Source of the DNA: Rhodocyclales bacterium
GTDB taxonomy: Bacteria; Pseudomonadota; Gammaproteobacteria; Burkholderiales; Rhodocyclaceae
Assembly (NCBI GenBank): GCA_003105015.1
Contig: PQAF01000018.1
Coordinates: forward strand, 62,001-126,000
DNA: 64,000 bases
Direction of reading: 5' to 3'
Of this stretch, positions 22,512 through 31,017 are shown one piece after another. Below the pieces are notes generated by a model that was not told the DNA's origin, ran no database searches, and was given only the letters and a program-made list of their open reading frames with translations. The translations under genes and the position numbers were made by a program. Each line of letters starts with the position of its first letter. Positions within the stretch are counted from its first letter, which is position 1.

Positions 22512-23702
22512 ATGACCGAAGAAAATCCCTGCGGGATGAAAGTCAGTCCCGACAAGACGGCGCTGATCCTGACGGGCGGCGGCGCACGCGCCGCCTATCA
22601 GGTCGGCGTGCTGGGCGCCATCGGCGAGTTGCTGCCGGAGCCCGGCCGCAACCCCTTCCCGATCATCTGCGGCACCTCGGCCGGCGCCATCAATGCTGCC
22701 GCGCTGGCCTGCTTTGCCGACGACTTCGGCAAGGGCGTCGGCTATCTGCAGGAAACCTGGGGCAACTTCCATGCGGCGCAGGTATATCGCGCCGATGCGC
22801 TGGGCATCGGCGCCAGTGGCCTGAACTGGCTGTCCGCCCTCATGTTTGGCTGGCTTTTCAGGCACAGCCCGCGCTCGCTCCTCGACAATACTCCCCTGCG
22901 ATGCCTGCTGGAGCGCAGCCTGGACCTGGGGAACATCGATGCGGCCATTCGACGCGGTTCCCTGTATGCCGTCTCGATTACCGCTTCGGGCTACCAGTCG
23001 GGCCATAGCGTCAGCTTTTTCCAGGCCGCCGAGGCGGCGGAAACCTGGAGGCGCACCCATCGTGGGGGCACCCGCGTCAGGCTGACCGTCGACCACCTAC
23101 TCGCCTCGAGTGCCATCCCCTTCATTTTTCCGGCCATCAAGATCCACCGCGAGTATTTCGGCGACGGTTCGATGCGCCAATTGGCACCGGTCTCCCCGGC
23201 CATCCATCTCGGCGCCGAGCGCATCCTGGTCATCGGTGCCGGCCGCATGGAAGACGAGAAGCGGTCGAGGCGCGGCGACGCCTATCCGCCGCTGGCCCAG
23301 ATCGCCGGCCATGCCCTCTCGTCGATTTTTCTCGACAGCCTGCACGTCGATCTGGAACGCCTGCAGCGCATCAACAATACGGTGGCGATCATCCCGCCGG
23401 AGGTGCGCGAACAGGCCGGCTTTCCCCTGCGCAAGATCGAGACGCTGGTGATTTCGCCTTCCCAGCGGCTGGACTACATGGCGGCGCGGCATGTCAGGAG
23501 TCTGCCTTGGCCGGTGCGGGCCCTGTTGCGCGGCATCGGCGCCACCAACAAGACCGGGTCCGCCCTGGCGAGCTACCTGCTATTCGAGAAATCCTATACC
23601 CGCGCCTTGATGGAACTCGGCTATACGGATACGATGGCGCGCCGCGAGGAAGTGCGTACTTTTCTCAAGGTGGCCGACACCCGGGCTGCCGAAACAACTT
23701 GA
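22512..23702 (+). CDS. Patatin-like phospholipase
   Basis: 396 residues. The patatin signature is complete: oxyanion loop [15 protein letters not shown], nucleophile elbow GTSAGAINA (Gly-Thr-Ser-Ala-Gly) and the second catalytic residue in [11 protein letters not shown] (Asp-Gly). It likely hydrolyses acyl esters of membrane lipids; substrate and location are unknown. No clear Shine-Dalgarno precedes ATG 22512; ATG 22536 (MKVSPDKTA) is an alternative start. The second start region is formed by a sense copy of the 24-bp motif. Confidence 0.9.
   Translation: MTEENPCGMKVSPDKTALILTGGGARAAYQVGVLGAIGELLPEPGRNPFPIICGTSAGAINAAALACFADDFGKGVGYLQETWGNFHAAQVYRADALGIGASGLNWLSALMFGWLFRHSPRSLLDNTPLRCLLERSLDLGNIDAAIRRGSLYAVSITASGYQSGHSVSFFQAAEAAETWRRTHRGGTRVRLTVDHLLASSAIPFIFPAIKIHREYFGDGSMRQLAPVSPAIHLGAERILVIGAGRMEDEKRSRRGDAYPPLAQIAGHALSSIFLDSLHVDLERLQRINNTVAIIPPEVREQAGFPLRKIETLVISPSQRLDYMAARHVRSLPWPVRALLRGIGATNKTGSALASYLLFEKSYTRALMELGYTDTMARREEVRTFLKVADTRAAETT
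22539..22562 (+). repeat. Bipartite 24-bp motif, copy 4 (5' end of patatin gene)
   Basis: AAAGTCAGTC, nine bases, CGGCG. It encodes KVSPDKTA in the same frame as the trpC copy. Confidence 0.75.
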
Positions 23703-23729
23703 AGATAATTGGCTAAAGAGCTATTTTTA

Positions 23730-23757
23730 TTGAAAATGTTGTTTTTGGTGCTAAACT
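23730..23757 (+). promoter_or_regulatory. Possible sigma-70 promoter of pbpG
   Basis: TTGAAA, 16 bases, TAAACT, about 33 bases before the GTG start, in an AT-rich spacer that contrasts with surrounding DNA. Confidence 0.5.
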
Positions 23758-23789
23758 CGTAAAACCATGTCCCAAACAAGGGAGATTGC

Positions 23790-24749
23790 GTGAAATTCAA
23801 GTTGACGACCCTGCTGGCAATCAGTGCAGCGCTGGCGCTGGGCACGTTGGGAGAAGTGACGCCGGCCGAAGCAGCCTCGACGAAGAAAGCGGCGGCCCAA
23901 CGCAAGGCCAAGTCCGTTAAAAAGGTCGAGAAGCGCACCGAAGTGCACGAGTCGGACGACCTGCTGCTGAAATCCGCTGCCGTCATCGTGCAGGACCAGT
24001 CTTCAGGCGAGGTTCTTTTCGAGAAGAATTCCGATGCCGTCCTGCCGATCGCCTCCATCACCAAACTGATGACGGCGATGGTGGTGCTCGACGCCCAATT
24101 GTCCCTGACCGAAACCCTCAGCATCGGCCAGGAGGACGTGGATACCCTCAAGGGCACTCGTTCGCGCCTGAAGGTGGGGACCCGGTTGAGCCGCGAGGAC
24201 ATGCTGCTGCTGGCGCTGATGGCTTCCGAGAATCGTGCGGCCTCCGCACTGTCCCGCCACTATCCGGGCGGTGCCGAGGCATTCATCGCGGCCATGAACC
24301 ACAAGGCAGCCGCCATCGGCCTCAAGGACACTTATTTTGCCGATCCCACCGGACTGACTGCCGCCAATGTCTCCAGTGCGCGCGACCTCACCAAGATGGT
24401 GGCTGCGGCCTCGCACTATCCCCTCATCCGCGAGTTGTCCACCACCAGCGAGCGCACGGTGTGGTCGGGCGGACGCCCGGTGTCATTTCACAACACCAAT
24501 ACCCTGGTACGCAGCCCGGCCTCGGGCTGGGAAATCGCCGTGTCGAAGACCGGCTACATCCGCGAGGCGGGCAAGTGCCTCGTGATGCAGGCCTGGCTGA
24601 GCAACCGTCCGGTGGTCATCGTGCTGCTGGATTCCTGGGGCCGGCTGACGCGCATTGGCGACGCCAACCGCATCAAGCGCTGGATCGAGAATGCTTCGAC
24701 CGGCAGCGGCCGGCCGAGCGCCGCGCTGGGCCGCCGCACGGCCGGCTGA
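23790..24749 (+). CDS. pbpG: D-alanyl-D-alanine endopeptidase (low-molecular-weight PBP, S11 family)
   Basis: 319 residues with GTG start and GGAGA upstream. A signal peptide ends at PAEAA (about residue 28), followed by a Lys/Ala-rich linker. Catalytic motifs of S11 penicillin-binding proteins are all present: SxxK as SITK, SxN as SEN in LMASENRAA, and KTG in VSKTGYIREAG. It cleaves D-Ala-meso-DAP crosslinks in the periplasm (PBP7-like). A strong terminator follows. Confidence 0.93.
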   Translation: MKFKLTTLLAISAALALGTLGEVTPAEAASTKKAAAQRKAKSVKKVEKRTEVHESDDLLLKSAAVIVQDQSSGEVLFEKNSDAVLPIASITKLMTAMVVLDAQLSLTETLSIGQEDVDTLKGTRSRLKVGTRLSREDMLLLALMASENRAASALSRHYPGGAEAFIAAMNHKAAAIGLKDTYFADPTGLTAANVSSARDLTKMVAAASHYPLIRELSTTSERTVWSGGRPVSFHNTNTLVRSPASGWEIAVSKTGYIREAGKCLVMQAWLSNRPVVIVLLDSWGRLTRIGDANRIKRWIENASTGSGRPSAALGRRTAG

Positions 24750-24773
24750 TTCCAGTTTCCCGGATTCTCCCTG

Positions 24774-24802
24774 AGGCCGGCGCTTGCCGGCCTTATTTTT
24801 TG
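24774..24802 (+). terminator. Terminator after pbpG
   Basis: AGGCCGGC-GCTT-GCCGGCCT stem followed by TATTTTTT. Its right arm reaches the stop codon of the convergent IclR gene. Confidence 0.9.
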
Positions 24803-25560
24803 GCGTATCCCAGGGCGTGGGAAATGTTGTCGGCTGCCTGCTTGATGAGCGGGATCCAGTCGGGGTTGTAGCGCTCGGCGGGCGCCGAAACGGAAAGGCC
24901 GGCAACCAATTCGCCGGAGTCGTCCCGCACCGGCGCGGCGATGCAGCGCAGGCCCTGCTCGATTTCCTCGTTGTCGAAGGCGATGCCGTGGCGGCGCACG
25001 CGGTCGAGTTCCTTTTCCAGGGCCGGCAGGGTGGTGAGCGAGGTCGGCGTAAAGCCGGGCAGGCCGGTGCGCCTGGCGTACTCGCGCAGTTTCTGCAGGC
25101 CATCCTCGACGAGGAACAGCTTGCCGACGGCGGTGGCGTGCAGCGGTGCGCGGGCGCCTACCAGATGCACCACCCGCACGGAGGAGCGTCCGCTGGAGGT
25201 GCGCTCGACATAGATGATTTCGTCGTCGTGGCGCACGCCGAGGTTCACGCTTTCGCCGATTTCCCCGTGCAGGGCTTGCATGAAAGGCAGCGCGATTTCG
25301 CGGATGTTGATGCGCGACTTGACGATATTGCCGAGTTCCAGCAGGCGGATGCCGAGACGGTAGGCGCCCGGCTCGGCGCGCTCGACGAAGCCGCTGTGCG
25401 TCATGGCGCCGAGGATGCGGTGGGCGGTGGACGGATGCAGGCCGGTCTCCAGAGACAACTGCTTCAGGCTGACGGCGTCGTGGTGGTGCGCCAGCACGTC
25501 GAGCAGCGCCATCATGCGCTCGATGACCTGGATGGAGCTTTTCGCTTCCGGCTGGGACAA
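24793..25560 (-). CDS. IclR-family transcriptional regulator
   Basis: 255 residues from TTG 25560 (GGAAG six bases upstream). The frame continues upstream, but family proteins begin near SIQVIERMMALLDVL. An N-terminal winged helix-turn-helix (LKQLSLETGLHPSTAHRILGAM) is followed by an IclR effector domain (HATAVGKLFL, GIAFDNEEIEQGLRCIAAPV). It is divergent from the lut operon and probably controls it in response to a small organic acid; the ligand is unknown. Confidence 0.9.
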   Translation of the reverse strand: MSQPEAKSSIQVIERMMALLDVLAHHHDAVSLKQLSLETGLHPSTAHRILGAMTHSGFVERAEPGAYRLGIRLLELGNIVKSRINIREIALPFMQALHGEIGESVNLGVRHDDEIIYVERTSSGRSSVRVVHLVGARAPLHATAVGKLFLVEDGLQKLREYARRTGLPGFTPTSLTTLPALEKELDRVRRHGIAFDNEEIEQGLRCIAAPVRDDSGELVAGLSVSAPAERYNPDWIPLIKQAADNISHALGYAKK

Positions 25561-25651
25561 GGTCGGCTTCCGTTGAATCGAATGGCGGAATACTATATCA
25601 GATCGTGAAACCCTGACCGCCGCAGAAGACGGCGGCGGCAACGGAGAGAGA
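25561..25651. promoter_or_regulatory. iclR/lut divergent control region
   Basis: An inverted repeat TTCCG-N13-CGGAA (25568-25590) overlaps a possible promoter TTGAAT-N17-TATCAG (25573-25601) and is a candidate IclR operator. A CCGCCG/CGGCGG hairpin (25617-25635) lies before the lutA ribosome binding site. Confidence 0.45.
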
Positions 25652-26377
25652 ATGAAAGTAGGCCTGTTTGTCACCTGCCTGGTCGACCTGATGCGTCCGC
25701 GCATCGGCTTCGCGGCATTGCGTCTGCTCGAGGCAGCCGGCTGCGAGGTCGTCGTGCCGGCGAGCCAGACCTGCTGCGGCCAGCCTGCCTGGAATTCAGG
25801 CGATCGCCGCGCCGCGCGACTGCTGGCCGAAAAGATGATCGCCGAGTTCGAGGGCTGCGACTACATCGTGGCACCCTCCGGCTCCTGCGTCGGCACGATC
25901 CGCACCCATTACCCCGAGCTGTTCGCCGACGATGCGGCGTGGCTGGAACGGGCCGCCGCCCTGGGTTCGCGCACCTACGAGCTTGCCGACTTCCTCGCCA
26001 CCGTGGCGAAGCTCGACAAGCTGCCGGGCGACTTCACCGGCACGGTCACCTACCACGATTCCTGCTCCGGCCTGCGCGAGCTGGGCGTCAAGGCGCAGCC
26101 GCGCGCCCTGCTGGCGAAGCTGCCCGGCGTGACGCTCACAGAAATGAACGGCGCGGAGGAATGCTGCGGCTTTGGCGGCACCTTCTCGGTGAAATTCGGC
26201 GAGATCTCGGCGCGCCTGGCCGAGAAGAAATGCGAGAACATGCGCGCCAGCGGCGCCGACGCCGTGGTGCTGGGCGACCTCGGCTGCATGCTCAACATCG
26301 AAGGCAAGCTGCGGCGCTTGGGCGACGAGCGGACGCAGGTGCTGCACATCGCGGAAGTGCTGGCGGGAGAGGCGTGA
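25652..26377 (+). CDS. lutA: Lactate utilization protein A-like (CCG-domain Fe-S subunit)
   Basis: 241 residues. Two cysteine-rich CCG motifs are seen, ASQTCCGQPAWNSGD near residue 40 and MNGAEECCGFGGTFSVKF near residue 175, as in LutA/LldE subunits of the non-flavin L-lactate oxidation complex. It likely binds a 4Fe-4S cluster or serves in electron transfer to quinone with LutB and LutC. The stop overlaps the lutB ATG (TGATG). Confidence 0.92.
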   Translation: MKVGLFVTCLVDLMRPRIGFAALRLLEAAGCEVVVPASQTCCGQPAWNSGDRRAARLLAEKMIAEFEGCDYIVAPSGSCVGTIRTHYPELFADDAAWLERAAALGSRTYELADFLATVAKLDKLPGDFTGTVTYHDSCSGLRELGVKAQPRALLAKLPGVTLTEMNGAEECCGFGGTFSVKFGEISARLAEKKCENMRASGADAVVLGDLGCMLNIEGKLRRLGDERTQVLHIAEVLAGEA

Positions 26378-27786
26378 TGGAAGTCCGCTCCATGCACTTC
26401 AAGGCGCGCGCCGGCGCGGCGGCCGCCGACAAGGCGCTGCAGGCCAAGTTGTCCACGGCCAAGGGCCTGTTCGTCGAGGGGCGCAAGCGCGCCGTGGCGG
26501 AGATCGACCTCGAGGCGACGCGAGAGGCGTCGAAGGCCATCCGCGACACCTGCCTCGCCGACCTCGACGTGTGGCTGGAGCGCTTCGAGCAGGAGGCGAC
26601 GAAGCGCGGCGGCCGGGTGCTGTGGGCGCGCGATGGCGCCGAGATCTGCCGCCTAGTGGTGGACATCGCCCGCCGCCACGGCGTCAAGAAGGCCATCAAG
26701 TCGAAGTCCATGCTCTCCGAGGAGGCCGGCCTGAATGCCGCGCTGGAAGCGGCCGGTGTGGAGCCGGTCGAGACCGACCTCGGCGAGTACATCCTGCAGA
26801 TCAACGGCAACGAGCACCCTTCGCACATCATCGCGCCGGCCATCCACAAGACCAAGGAAGAGGTGGCGGAGCTGTTCGAGCGCGTGCACCACAGGCCGCG
26901 CAAGACCGACATCGGCGAGATGACGCGCGAGGCGCGCGAGATGCTGCGCGCCCACTTTCTTTCCGCCGACATGGGCATCTCGGGTGGCAACTTCCTCGTC
27001 GCCGAGACCGGCTCGGTGGCGCTGGTCACCAACGAAGGCAACGGCCGCATGGTGACCACCCTGCCGCGCGTACATGTCGTCATCACCGGCGTCGAGAAGG
27101 TCATCCCGACGCTGGAGGACCTCGCCACGCTGATGCGCATCCTGCCGCGCTCGGCCACCGGCCAGACCATCTCCAACTACTTCTCCGTGCTGACCGGCAC
27201 GAAGCGGCCGGGCGACACCGACGGCCCCGAACACCACTACTTCATCCTGGTCGACAACGGCCGCGTCGGCCTGGTCGGCAGCGACTTCCAGGACATGCTG
27301 CGTTGCATCCGCTGTGCCGCCTGCATGAACCACTGCCCGGTGTACCAGACCATCGGCGGCCATGCCTACGGCTGGGTCTATCCCGGACCGATGGGTGCGG
27401 TGCTGACGCCGCTCTACGTCGGCATCGAGAACGCCATCGAACTGCCGCATGCCGCCACCCTGTGCAACCAGTGCGGCGTCGTCTGTCCGGTGAAGATCCC
27501 GCTGCCGGATCTCATGCGCAAGCTGCGCGAGCAGCAGGTGGAGCGCGGCCTGCGCCCGTGGGGCGAACGCGCGGCGCTCAGGCTGTGGTCCTGGCTGGCG
27601 CGGCATCCTGGGCTGTATGCGCTCGCCGCAAAACTCGGCGTGCGCTACCTGAACTGGCTGGCCGAGGGCGAGGACCGCATCCGCGTCATGGGCATCGCGC
27701 CGTCATGGACGGCCGGCCGCGATTTCCCCGCCCCGGAAGGACGCACCTTCCGCGAACTCTATAAAACCAACAGGAGAGACAGATGA
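26377..27786 (+). CDS. lutB: Lactate utilization protein B-like (Fe-S oxidoreductase)
   Basis: 469 residues. It has an N-terminal LUD domain (GISGGNFLVAETGSVALVTNEGNGRM) and two ferredoxin-type clusters near the C-terminus: CIRCAACMNHCP and CNQCGVVCPVKIP. This is the central subunit of the LutABC-type L-lactate dehydrogenase. Start ATG 26377 overlaps the lutA stop. The stop overlaps the next gene by four bases, showing that the dehydrogenase genes that follow belong to the same operon. Confidence 0.93.
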   Translation: MEVRSMHFKARAGAAAADKALQAKLSTAKGLFVEGRKRAVAEIDLEATREASKAIRDTCLADLDVWLERFEQEATKRGGRVLWARDGAEICRLVVDIARRHGVKKAIKSKSMLSEEAGLNAALEAAGVEPVETDLGEYILQINGNEHPSHIIAPAIHKTKEEVAELFERVHHRPRKTDIGEMTREAREMLRAHFLSADMGISGGNFLVAETGSVALVTNEGNGRMVTTLPRVHVVITGVEKVIPTLEDLATLMRILPRSATGQTISNYFSVLTGTKRPGDTDGPEHHYFILVDNGRVGLVGSDFQDMLRCIRCAACMNHCPVYQTIGGHAYGWVYPGPMGAVLTPLYVGIENAIELPHAATLCNQCGVVCPVKIPLPDLMRKLREQQVERGLRPWGERAALRLWSWLARHPGLYALAAKLGVRYLNWLAEGEDRIRVMGIAPSWTAGRDFPAPEGRTFRELYKTNRRDR

Positions 27787-29303
27787 GTGCAGTGATTCAA
27801 CCCGCGGCCCTGCCGCAGACCCCCCTCTGGATCGACGGCAGGGCGCAGGCCGCCGGCGCGCAGCGCTTCGGCGAGGTGTTCGACCCGGCGCGCGGCGCGG
27901 CCGTCCGCCTGGCGCCGCTGTGCGAGGCGCCGGACGTCGAGCGGGCGGTGTCGGCCGCCGCGCAGGCCTTCCCGGCCTGGCGCGACACGCCGCCGCTGCG
28001 CCGCGCGCGCATCCTGATGCGCTTCCGTGAACTGCTGGAAGCCAACAAGGAAGCGCTCGCCCGACTGGTGGTCGAGGAGCACGGCAAGACGCTGGAAGAC
28101 GCCATCGGCTCGGTGACGCGCGGCATCGAGGTGGTCGAGTTCGCCACCGGCATCCCGCATCTCCTGAAAGGCGAGTTCGCCGAGAACGTCGGCGGCGGCG
28201 TCGACTGCGTTTCGCTGCGCCAGCCGCTCGGGGTCTGCGCCGGCATCACGCCCTTCAACTTCCCGGTGATGGTGCCGCTGTGGATGTTCCCGGTGGCGCT
28301 CGCCTGCGGCAACACCTTCGTGCTGAAGCCCTCGGAGAAGGTGCCCTCGGCCAGCCTGCGCATGGCCGAGCTGCTCACCGAAGCCGGCCTGCCGCCGGGC
28401 GTCTTCAACGTCCTCCACGGCGACCGCGTCGTGGTCGACGCCCTGCTGGCGCATCCGCTGGTGAAGGCGGTGTCCTTCGTCGGTTCGACGCCGGTGGCGC
28501 GCCACATTTATGAAACCGGCACCCGCGCCGGCAAGCGCGTGCAGGCCCTCGGCGGCGCCAAGAACCACGCCATCGTGCTGCCCGACGCCGACCTCGAGTT
28601 CACCGCCGAGGCGCTGACCGGCGCCGCCTACGGCTCGGCCGGGGAGCGCTGCATGGCGATTTCCGCCGTGGTGGCGGTCGGCGCGGCCGGCGACGCCCTG
28701 GTGGCGAAGCTGAAGGCGAAGGCGCAGGCGATCCGCGTCGGCCCGGGCTGCGCGCCCGGCGTCGGCATGGGGCCGGTGATCTCCGCGCCGCACCGCGCCA
28801 AGGTGGCCGGCTACGTGGACCAGGGCGTCAGGGAAGGCGCCGAACTGGTGGTCGACGGCCGCGGCCTCAAGGTGCCGGGGAGCGAGCAGGGCTTCTTCCT
28901 CGGCCCGACGCTGTTCGACCGCGTGCGGCCGGAGATGGCGATCTACCGCGACGAGATCTTCGGCCCGGTGCTGGTGGTGCTGCGCGCCGCCACGCTGGCG
29001 GAGGCCATCGCCCTGGTGAACGCCAATCCCTACGGCAACGGCACGGCGATCTTTACGCGCGACGGCGGTGCCGCGCGCCGCTTCCAGAACGAGATCGAGG
29101 TCGGCATGGTCGGCATCAACGTGCCGATCCCGGTGCCGATGGCCTTCTTCTCCTTCGGCGGCTGGAAAGCCTCGCTGTTCGGCGACCTGCACGTGCACGG
29201 CCCGGACGGCGTGCGCTTCTACACGCGCGGCAAGGTGGTCACGACGCGCTGGCCGGAAGCGGCCGCCGCCGCGCCAGGACTCAACATGCCGACACTGGGG
29301 TGA
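27783..29303 (+). CDS. CoA-acylating methylmalonate-semialdehyde dehydrogenase-like enzyme
   Basis: 506 residues, aldehyde dehydrogenase superfamily. MmsA features: GVCAGITPFNFPVMVPLWMFP, the Gly-rich FVGSTPVARHIYETG, and the catalytic Cys in YGSAGERCMA. The AFFSFGGWKASLFGDLHVHG ending is also typical of the CoA-dependent family, which turns (methyl)malonate semialdehyde into propionyl- or acetyl-CoA. It is embedded in a lactate-utilization operon, so its physiological aldehyde is uncertain and could be a C3 semialdehyde from hydroxy-acid oxidation. Confidence 0.88.
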   Translation: MSAVIQPAALPQTPLWIDGRAQAAGAQRFGEVFDPARGAAVRLAPLCEAPDVERAVSAAAQAFPAWRDTPPLRRARILMRFRELLEANKEALARLVVEEHGKTLEDAIGSVTRGIEVVEFATGIPHLLKGEFAENVGGGVDCVSLRQPLGVCAGITPFNFPVMVPLWMFPVALACGNTFVLKPSEKVPSASLRMAELLTEAGLPPGVFNVLHGDRVVVDALLAHPLVKAVSFVGSTPVARHIYETGTRAGKRVQALGGAKNHAIVLPDADLEFTAEALTGAAYGSAGERCMAISAVVAVGAAGDALVAKLKAKAQAIRVGPGCAPGVGMGPVISAPHRAKVAGYVDQGVREGAELVVDGRGLKVPGSEQGFFLGPTLFDRVRPEMAIYRDEIFGPVLVVLRAATLAEAIALVNANPYGNGTAIFTRDGGAARRFQNEIEVGMVGINVPIPVPMAFFSFGGWKASLFGDLHVHGPDGVRFYTRGKVVTTRWPEAAAAAPGLNMPTLG

Positions 29304-29306
29304 GCC

Positions 29307-30260
29307 ATGGCCGACCATAAAATCGTCTTTCTCGAGCGCGAGTCGATCCGCGGCACTTTCCGCCGGCCGGACTTCGCGCACGACTACGCCGAATATCCGC
29401 TGACCAAGCCCGAGGAGCTGGCGTCGCGCGTCCAGGATGCCAGCATCGTCATCGTGAACAAGGTGCAGCTGCGCGGCGAGCTGCTGGCGACCCTGCCGAA
29501 GCTGAAGATGGTCGCCGTCGCCGCCACCGGCACCGACAACGTCGACCTGGTCTGGTGCCGCGAGCACGGTATCGTCGCCTCGAACATCCGCGGCTATGCC
29601 GTGAACACCGTGCCGGAGCACGTCATTGCGCTCACCATGGCGCTCAGGCGCAACCTGCTCGCCTACCGCCGCGACGTGCAGGCCGGCAAGTGGCAGCAGG
29701 CGCCGATGTTCTGCTTCTTCGACCACCCCATCAGCGATCTGAACGGCTCCACGCTCGGCATCTTCGGCCGCGGCTCGCTCGGCGAGGGCGTGGCGCGCCT
29801 GGCCGAGGCCTTCGGCATGCGTGTGCTGTGGGGCGAGCATAAGGGTGAAACAAAAGTCAGGCCCGGCAGGACGGCGTTCGCGGACGTGCTGCGCGAGTCC
29901 GACGTCATCTCGCTGCACTGCCCCTTGAACGACGCCACGCGCGGCATGATCGGCGAGGCGGAGCTGAAGGCGATGAAGCCGGATGCCGTGCTCATCAACA
30001 CCGCGCGCGGCGGCCTGGTCGACGAGGCGGCGCTGGCGCGGGCGCTGAAAGAAGGCTGGATCGGCGGCGCCGGATTCGACGTGCTGTCGAAGGAGCCGCC
30101 GCGCGAGGGCAACCCGCTGTTGGAGATCGACCAGCCCAACTTCATCCTGACGCCGCACGTCGCCTGGGCCTCGGCGCGGGCGATGCAGACGCTGCTCGAC
30201 CAGCTCACCGGCAACATCGAGGCCTTCGCCCGCGGCGAGCCAAGGAACCGCGTCGCATGA
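29307..30260 (+). CDS. D-isomer 2-hydroxyacid dehydrogenase (glycerate/hydroxypyruvate-type)
   Basis: 317 residues. NAD-binding Rossmann motif GIFGRGSLGEGVARLAEAFGM, catalytic Arg in NTARGGLVDEAALARAL, Glu in FDVLSKEPP and the His in LTPHVAWAS. It resembles glycerate dehydrogenases (HprA-like), interconverting hydroxypyruvate and D-glycerate, but other 2-oxo acids are possible. It lies four bases after the aldehyde dehydrogenase gene. A sense copy of the 24-bp motif (29853-29876) encodes KVRPGRTA in a variable loop. Confidence 0.9.
   Translation: MADHKIVFLERESIRGTFRRPDFAHDYAEYPLTKPEELASRVQDASIVIVNKVQLRGELLATLPKLKMVAVAATGTDNVDLVWCREHGIVASNIRGYAVNTVPEHVIALTMALRRNLLAYRRDVQAGKWQQAPMFCFFDHPISDLNGSTLGIFGRGSLGEGVARLAEAFGMRVLWGEHKGETKVRPGRTAFADVLRESDVISLHCPLNDATRGMIGEAELKAMKPDAVLINTARGGLVDEAALARALKEGWIGGAGFDVLSKEPPREGNPLLEIDQPNFILTPHVAWASARAMQTLLDQLTGNIEAFARGEPRNRVA
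29853..29876 (+). repeat. Bipartite 24-bp motif, copy 5 (inside hydroxyacid dehydrogenase gene)
   Basis: AAAGTCAGGC, nine bases, CGGCG, in sense orientation. Confidence 0.75.
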
Positions 30261-30354
30261 GCGCCGTCCGCCGGGCCGCCCCAAGGACGGCGCAGTCAAG
30301 CACATGGAGCCGCGTAGCGGCGAACAATCGTCACCCCCTTCCACGGGAAGGGGG
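30261..30354. repeat. Hairpin-rich intergenic mosaic before lutC
   Basis: Three stems in 94 bases: GCGCCGTCC/GGACGGCGC (30261-30293), GCCGC-GTA-GCGGC (about 30309-30321) and CCCCCTTCC-ACG-GGAAGGGGG (30334-30354). The layout resembles interspersed palindromic repeat mosaics. The last stem abuts the lutC ribosome binding site. Confidence 0.6.
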
Positions 30355-30369
30355 ATGGGGGGAAGGTCC

Positions 30370-31017
30370 ATGAGCTCGCGCGACGACATCCTCAAGCGTA
30401 TTCGCCTCCGGCTGGGCCGCACGGAGGAGAACGCCGCGGCCAGGCGGGGCGCCATCGACGCCGTCCTCGCGCGCCGCGCGCAGGGGCCGCGGCCGGCGGT
30501 CGAGGCCGACCTCGTCGCCCGCCTGCGCGGCCGCTCGGAGGCGCTGGCGAGCACGGTCGAGATCGTCGAGCGGATCGAGGATGCGCCGGCGGCGGCGGCG
30601 CGATATCTCGCCGCGCATCAACTGCCGCTGTCGGCCGTCGCCTGGCCGCAGCTGGCCGGCCTCGACTGGGTCGGCGCCGGCCTGCAGGTGGAATGCCGCG
30701 CCGCCCGCGGCGACGACCTCGTCGGCATCACCGGCGTCTTCTGTGCCGTGGCCGAGACCGGCTCGCTGGTGGTGCTCTCCGGCACCGACACGCCGGCCGC
30801 CAACAGCCTGTTGCCCGAGACGCACATCGCCATCGTGCCGGCTGCGCGCATCGTGCCTGGCATGGAAGAGGTGTGGGCGCTCATCCGCGCCGAATGCGGC
30901 GACCTGCCGCGCGCGGCGAACTTCATCTCCGGCCCCTCGCGCACCGGCGACATCGAGCAGACGCTGGTGCTTGGCGCGCACGGGCCCTACCGGGTGCATA
31001 TCGTCATTGTCCGATGA
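30370..31017 (+). CDS. lutC: Lactate utilization protein C-like (LUD domain)
   Basis: 215 residues from ATG 30370 (GGAAGG upstream). LUD-domain subunit: GITGVFCAVAETGSLVVLSG and the ending ISGPSRTGDIEQTLVLGAHGPYRVHIVIV are characteristic of LutC/YkgG. It completes the LutABC set but is separated from lutB by two dehydrogenase genes and a repeat-rich spacer. The stop overlaps the next start (ATGA). Confidence 0.92.
   Translation: MSSRDDILKRIRLRLGRTEENAAARRGAIDAVLARRAQGPRPAVEADLVARLRGRSEALASTVEIVERIEDAPAAAARYLAAHQLPLSAVAWPQLAGLDWVGAGLQVECRAARGDDLVGITGVFCAVAETGSLVVLSGTDTPAANSLLPETHIAIVPAARIVPGMEEVWALIRAECGDLPRAANFISGPSRTGDIEQTLVLGAHGPYRVHIVIVR

Noticed and set aside
27759..30554. A 931-codon open frame on the minus strand opposite the aldehyde and hydroxyacid dehydrogenase genes
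   Set aside because: It mirrors the codon pattern of the plus-strand genes in high-GC DNA, has no recognisable domain, and the plus-strand genes have clear family motifs.
30300..31017. lutC starting upstream of ATG 30370
   Set aside because: The upstream extension would translate the hairpin repeat mosaic; GGAAGG before 30370 and the MSSRDDIL start fit the family.
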